Assembly (NCBI GenBank): GCA_000697665.1
Contig: KL197728.1
Coordinates: forward strand, 40,939-104,938
Length of the DNA: 64,000 bases
Direction of reading: 5' to 3'
DNA from: Jaapia argillacea MUCL 33604
Taxonomy: Eukaryota > Basidiomycota > Agaricomycetes > Jaapiales > Jaapiaceae
Below are positions 58,501 through 64,000 of the stretch, piece by piece. A program made the position numbers and the translations under genes. Numbering within the stretch: the first letter of the stretch is position 1; each line of letters opens with the position of its first letter. The notes beneath the pieces are model-generated. The model saw only the letters and a program-made list of their open reading frames with translations. It was not told the DNA's origin and searched no databases.

Positions 58501-61500
58501 GTATCGTTCGTGTTTTAAATCAAGTTGTTGAATATATTCGCTCCCCGAGACTGGAAAGGAATGCTGGCCGTAAAGCTGCGGTTACAGTAAACACCATGGC
58601 AGTGATCTTACTCGTTATGCGCCAAGCTTCGGTGCCCCACCACCGCCGCTCTCGAGAATCCCTGGCCGATCCTCAAGTTACATCCGTCCTCTCTCCCTTC
58701 ATCAAGGTATTTCTTTTCTGGGTGATCTCTTCTTCATTTCTCATGATATTCGACAGGAAGGCCTCATTGAAGGTGATCCGATTTTGCGAAGTATCGGCAG
58801 CGAAGCTATCGGCTACTTGACAAGTTATGGGGGCACCAGTTTGCTTGCGAGCCACATCAAACTACTTGTAGATCATGTTGTCACAAACCGTGATCCGCAC
58901 GGTCGGGCAGGATGTGCCATGGCTTTTGGAGCTATTCATGCCCAAGTCGGGGGTCTCGTTGCTGGTCCTCTGCTCAAAACTACCGTCAATGTGTTGATGT
59001 CACTTGTCAATGACCCCCATCCTGTCGTGCATTTCTGGGCGATGTCTGCCCTCGCCAAAGTCGTCAACTCGGCCAGTCTGGCTTACGCCCCGTTCGTATC
59101 CAGTACCCTCGGTATGCTATTCAAGGTTTACATGCGCGAATCCCACGAAGCAGAAGGGGGCACTTGGACAAATGCCAACCTGAGCGGTGACCTTCCCGCT
59201 TACCAAGTTGTCTGCTTGGTCATCGATGCTCTCATCAGTGTTCTTGGTCCAGATATCCAAGATTCGAGGAGAACCCGGGATTTGATTCTGAGTCTCGTAC
59301 ACGAGTTCTTCCAGGAAACGGACGAAGGAATATGCGTTGAAGCTATCAAATGCATCCAGCATTTCCTCATCTTCGCCCCCGAGCAGATTGGAATATCACA
59401 GCTGGTTGAACAGCTGCAAGGCCATTTGTCGTCATCTAGGAGGCCTTTGAAGCTTGCTTCGGTCAATGCTCTCTATCAGCTAGTCCAAAGAGACGCTCTC
59501 CAGATGTCAAGGATCGGGGGAGACCGTCTCGTGGAAAAGTTGTTTGGCATGCTCGATGACGACCCGTCAATCATTGGCGTTCGGGATGTGATATCCAGCT
59601 GGCTCCAACAAACAGTCATCCTTAACCCATCAGCATGGATCGACCTCTGTCAACGGATAATGTCACGGACGACTGCTACTCAGCAGGTTGTTGACGCAGC
59701 TGGAAAAACTGGGGGACTACGAGATGATGAAGGAGAGTCGTTGAGCCTTGACGTGAATCCGGACGGTCTGAGCGAGGGAACACCACACTCGACCTCTCGA
59801 TGGAGGACCCAATTGTTTGCGCTACAATGCCTACATACGATTTGCTCCGTTGTCTTTCAAAGCGGCCGCCAAGAACATGTTGATATCCCATTTGCTCGTC
59901 GAGAGGGGTACCAGTTATCTACCCTCCTCGTTTCGCGGGTTGCAGATTTGATCAAGATGGCCTTCACCGCCTCCGCGGCCTACGTGACGGAGATCAGGCT
60001 CGAGGGCTTACTTGTTCTGAGGGATGTTATCAAGGTAACGCTCCGCTTTCAGAGCTTTTTCGGAGGCTAACCTGTCCGAAAGATCTTTTCCTCGTCCCCA
60101 GACCCTGACTATGCAGATGCGCTGTTATTGGAGCAGTACCAAGCCCCTATCACAGCCGCTCTTACCCCGGCATTTTCGTCCGACTCGACTCCCGATATTC
60201 TCGCTTCTGCTATCGAAACTTGCGCCATCTTCGTTGGCTGTGGTGTAGTCACAGATGTCAATAGAATGGGGAGAATTCTGAAGTTGTTGATCACGACTTT
60301 GGACCAGTCCCAAGGTCAACCCCGTCTTTGATATTGCTCCACACACCTACTCACGTTTCGCAGAAGGAGGAACCATGTCACTCGGCGACACAGTTCCTAT
60401 CAGCCCCAACGCATCTGTTATGCTCCGTATTGCCACATTGTCAGCTTGGGCCGAACTCGAAGTTGCCAGCGCGCAACGAGCATACCTCAAGGTCGTTTTG
60501 GACCCCCATCGGCAAATCCTTGTCTCGCTGTGGATGTCGGCTCTAAGGGATTACGCAAGTGTAAAAGCTGAGTGTGAAGTCGCACAAGAAGTCTCAAGCA
60601 CTGCTCTCGAGTCATCCTACTCTAGCCTGGGACGAGAGGTGCTCTTGCCCGTAAGTCATTCTCCTTCACGCAGTCTTTGTAACTAAAATTTTTCAAGTAC
60701 TATGCGGATGCGTGGCCTGTCATCCTCCATGCCCTCGCAGCTGCCATGGAAGCCCGTGAACCTTTCCTTGCTGCAGCTATGGACGGACAACCTGCGCAGG
60801 GGTCATCAGCAGGAAATGGAAATCCTCAACACTCCCGCTCAGAACCTTCCGCCATGTTCTTCGTACTTTTCGGGTTGGTCTATGAGGCGTTGGTATCGTC
60901 CCCCGTCGACCCTGTCTCGGATTCGTCGTCCCACTCCGTCGCAACAATCGCATTATTTGCACTAAAGGGTCTTGTCCGACCAGAGTATTCTGGCAAGGCA
61001 TTATTACAATCCCCGGTGTTCGAAGAATGGATTGGTCTTTGTTACCGATTGGCGATGACCGAGCCTACTGCTGTTCAGGTATGCCTGCTGGATACTCTCA
61101 CCAGCTTCGCTTCATCATATCCGGTGAATCCGGACGGTCCACTCTCCACTACGTAAGTTACTCCTTGGAATGACGTCCGCTGTTTAACAACTCTGGATAG
61201 ACCTTCTCCTGGATGGAACTTCCCACTCTCTATCCCACAAAGTCACTGTCTTCGCATTTGTGGATACATTCTTCGCCACAGTTTGCCCCGCACTCCAGAC
61301 TCACTCACTCGTAAGTAACCTCTGTTACCGTGACCTCGCGACTGCTGACAACCTTTAGACTCAAACTCACGACCTAGTGAACGGATTCGTTTGATACAAG
61401 TCGCCTTCGAATCGTTCCTTAACATAGGTCTCACGCTCGGACCCACTCACCAAGAGGAAGTACGCGCGGCTGCGCTATCGATTTATAGCGGTGGGTGTTC

Positions 61501-62530
61501 CAATCACTTCCGCAATGTGGATAGGGTTCCGATCATTTCGTGTTGATGGACGATAGAACTCCTCAGGGACGAGTCTGCCGAGATAGACTACGTTGGGCCC
61601 ACACTCCCATCTCTGAAGCTTTTCCTCGACCCTCCGAGGCGACTTGGGGACCCGCTCCTCAAATACGAACGTTCGGTGCACGGCCTCCTGTCTGCCTGCC
61701 TGGTGAACATTGATAATATGAGGTCCGTTATTCCAACATGTGCTGGAAGGGACCCTTCTCACAGCCAAGTTCCTCAGAGGCCGTCAGGGTACAATCGCGT
61801 CGAAGATAGTAAAAAGTAGTCTCCTGGTCTCGGTCCTCGTTTTAACATGTGTCCCCCCATCGGTTAAACTTGGGCGTGGTGTATTGGAACGTTGTTGTCT
61901 GCTCATTTCGCGGAGCTTGATGGAGGATGGAGAGGTGCGTCATCTGACTTTACGCTGGAAACGCTGCTTGTGACGCTTGTGCAGATTTCCTTCACTGCAG
62001 CACATTGCTGTAAGACCCTGGTTGGAGCTTCTGCCTCGGGGAATGCGACGTTACAGCAGTGTGCTAGATTGCTGTTGCCGTCTATGATCGAGTTCCTGGC
62101 CGAGGCTGCTCGCGTTGGAAACGATTTAGCACCGGAGACACTTGTCACCACTGGTGAGATACTCAAAGCATTTTTGGCGGTTTTTGGGAGCCTTGGGGAG
62201 CCTCTGCGTACGTGTGGAAATTCTATTTTATGAGGTTGCGGCTGAGACATTCATTGTGTAGGAGTCCGCGCATTGGCCACATTCCTCCCTGTGCTCATCC
62301 TTCCATTGGATCCTTCCCGAGTTCCTCCGAGTGGGTTTCATACGCAGAGTGTCACCCATCTACTATCATTAGCCACTCTCTCGCCGAGCATATTCAAGGA
62401 AGCTACGGTCAAGTTGAACCCCTCATCCCGTGACAAGCTAGAGAGCTCGATCAGACAGTCCTTGACTACGAAGCCACCTGGCGGAGACCACCAGTCTGGG
62501 AAACCTCAGATTTCCCTCCGATCATTCTAG
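55545..62530 (+). CDS. LAA1: LAA1/HEATR5-like large HEAT-repeat protein
   Basis: A very large (about 1,900-2,000 residue) alpha-solenoid. It begins MSEYEAATARLDE, then GGDDGEIYLFNWLSSTEKLL and SPGRPLRNLVARCLITLF, the conserved N-terminus of LAA1/HEATR5. It continues with AVYCIGALMGVFGSQ, LLRYHALVALRKSLSTA, DKSLPIQRSASDVLLVMY and GRAGCAMAFGAIHAQVGGL. The many HEAT repeats end in RDKLESSIRQSLTT. Laa1 binds the clathrin adaptor AP-1 and supports traffic between trans-Golgi and endosomes. Introns are numerous (about 20). The second appears to be GC-AG (55716-55767). Exon joins around 58300-58800 and 61140-62270 are the least certain. Confidence 0.88.
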
Positions 62531-64000
62531 CTTCTGTCTTACTATATTGCCCCGAATCATGAAATAAGAGTGTCAATGCTCGTCTGTACCGCTGCTGCAA
62601 ATATAGGTCTTCATGGATGTTTATGTAACTACATCAACTCCTTGTTCGCCCTGTTGGAGAATTCACTTCAATTTTGACCTGGGTACTGTCGAAGGCCTAG
62701 AACCCAGCCACTCTAGTGTATTTCGTGAATATCTTGCGAGCAACTACACTTAACCACTGGCAGTCACTTCCAGGATATTGAATATCCTTGTACGGATGTA
62801 TGCACACAGGTTTGAGAGTAACACAAAGGTATGAAGAAGTGCTACGAATATTTTACTGTGGGGGGGCAGATTTGGGCTGTGACTGGGTTCCCAGTCACAG
62901 GTCACAATAGGAGGTGGGAGATGCAGGTCAGGATGTTCGGGTTTGAAAGGCAAGGGAATAACCCTATAAACATGCTTGAGGGAAGTAAAGATGGTTCTAG
63001 CACACCAGGAGACTGTAAACCAGGTCAAAATTTCGGATAGGGAGGCATGAGATAGGTGTCATTAACTACACAGACGAAGTTGGGGTGTCTGAGACAGGAA
63101 AGAGGGATGTTGGAAGCACAGAAATAGCATTGGCAAGTACCCAGGATGTCGTGGAAGCTATATGGACAACAATTTGGGGTGTAGGCATGCGAGGGCAAAC
63201 AAACTTCATCCATGACTGGATGAGTAGGGAAATGGGTCCCTCCACTTTATCGGGTGCGCCTACGTATTTCGGAGAGTAGAGAATTCCTACAAAAATCATA
63301 TCAACTGCAGAAAGGTCGATAAAGTCACGTACAACATCGAAAAGCAGGTTGGCAAACAGGGTCTGGCCGCAACCACTCACCCCACCTGGGACCCTCCAAC
63401 TCTCGGATTGTCCGCACACCAACAAATAGGACCCCGTATCTTAAGATGGGATCAAGATATAGCTGATATAAAGAGACTACAGGTAGATGGGACTGATAGC
63501 AATAGGCCACAATTGGAGTTGTGCTGAACAAGTGGTTGTTGCGAACGTGAGGTGCGATCGAGGCAGAAGGCAGGCAGCACTACGGGCACAGGATGTTTGT
63601 TCTGGGGCGAAAAGCGTGAGAATGTGAATTGAAAGGTTAACCCTTCCCGTGGTTTCTCCCGACCCGAAAAGCCATAAGATATGTCCGACTTTTCAATGAA
63701 TTTTTGGATCTGCAATGATAGTAAAGAAGGTAGCCTTTTAGGGTGTTGAATAGCAGTTGAAAAGGTATTGAAAAATGGGACTATCTTTCAAGGTTTTGCC
63801 CATGGAAAAGACATTGCAGCTAAATTCGGAATGATAGACCATAGCGATTTTACTCGACTCAGGCACGTCCATTGAAAAGGGGGGGAATTATATTGAATTT
63901 CGGGGATTCAAACACGAATTGTGGTGCCCAGTGGAGCCAGTAGTCAAGGCACCGCGTTCGACTTGCCTCAAATGGTGACTGAACCGAGAGGCTTCTGAGA
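62531..64000. other. 1.5-kb region without a supported gene
   Basis: This is the 3' flank of the LAA1 gene, then unassigned sequence to the window end. Small frames exist on both strands (the longest is on the minus strand at about 63066-63425), but none shows a domain, and plausible splice chains do not give recognisable protein. A perfect palindrome sits at 62877-62900, and a faint tRNA-like segment near 63900-64000 (see findings). Confidence 0.5.
62877..62900. repeat. Perfect 11-bp inverted repeat, 2-nt spacer
   Basis: CTGTGACTGGG at 62877-62887 and its exact complement CCCAGTCACAG at 62890-62900 flank TT. It could form a tight hairpin. It is not followed by a T run, so it is not a typical Pol III terminator. 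Confidence 0.85.

Noticed and set aside
63066-63425. 119-codon minus-strand frame with hydrophobic stretches
   Set aside because: No recognised domain, no convincing splice partners and no clear start context; random hydrophobic reading cannot be excluded.

Overview
The window is nuclear DNA of a filamentous basidiomycete, most likely an Agaricomycete. Genes are dense and intron-rich. Nearly all introns are 45-70 nt with GT..AG ends. One gene (11888-13806) belongs to a family I know only from mushroom-forming fungi. I can support 21 protein-coding genes, all apparently chromosomal housekeeping or conserved fungal genes. I see no convincing transposon, rRNA, tRNA, CRISPR array or secondary-metabolite cluster. 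Exon joins were worked out by eye from splice signals and reading frame, so internal boundaries are models.

Layout, left to right: phospholipase D-like protein (+); FAD-dependent amine oxidoreductase (+); choline-phosphate cytidylyltransferase PCT1 (-); membrane-anchored YtcJ-type amidohydrolase (+); Agaricomycete orphan protein (-); rhodanese plus dual-specificity phosphatase (-); DEF1-like CUE/Gln-rich protein (+); HMCES/SRAP DNA-protein crosslink protein (-); TFIID TAF8/TAF3-like subunit (+); eIF5A (-); two-LIM protein (+); PIH1 (-); DAHP synthase (+); APC1 (-); NRP1-like RRM/RanBP2-zinc-finger protein (-); HCS1/SMUBP2-type SF1 helicase (-); small Cys-rich GPI-type secreted protein (-); SAP-domain membrane protein (+); RFT1 (+); FIG4 (-); LAA1/HEATR5 (+). 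The last 1.5 kb and the 41.7-43.2 kb interval hold no gene I can support.

The strands alternate strikingly. Seven neighbouring pairs are head-to-head, most separated by only 135-350 bp, so they probably share promoters. Several genes have related roles but do not form an operon-like system: FIG4 and LAA1 (endosome/vacuole traffic), PCT1 and PLD (phosphatidylcholine), DEF1, TAF8 and HMCES (transcription and genome maintenance).

The most unusual material is in gene architecture. DAHP synthase has a 4-nt micro-exon. One LIM domain is broken into 21-, 12- and 8-nt micro-exons while its tandem sister is not. Three introns are multiples of three with no stop codon, one of them just upstream of a phosphatase active site. 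Two introns appear to be GC-AG. I found no clear undescribed multi-gene system. The best candidates for unknown biology are the orphan at 11888-13806 and the SAP-plus-membrane protein at 48172-49653.
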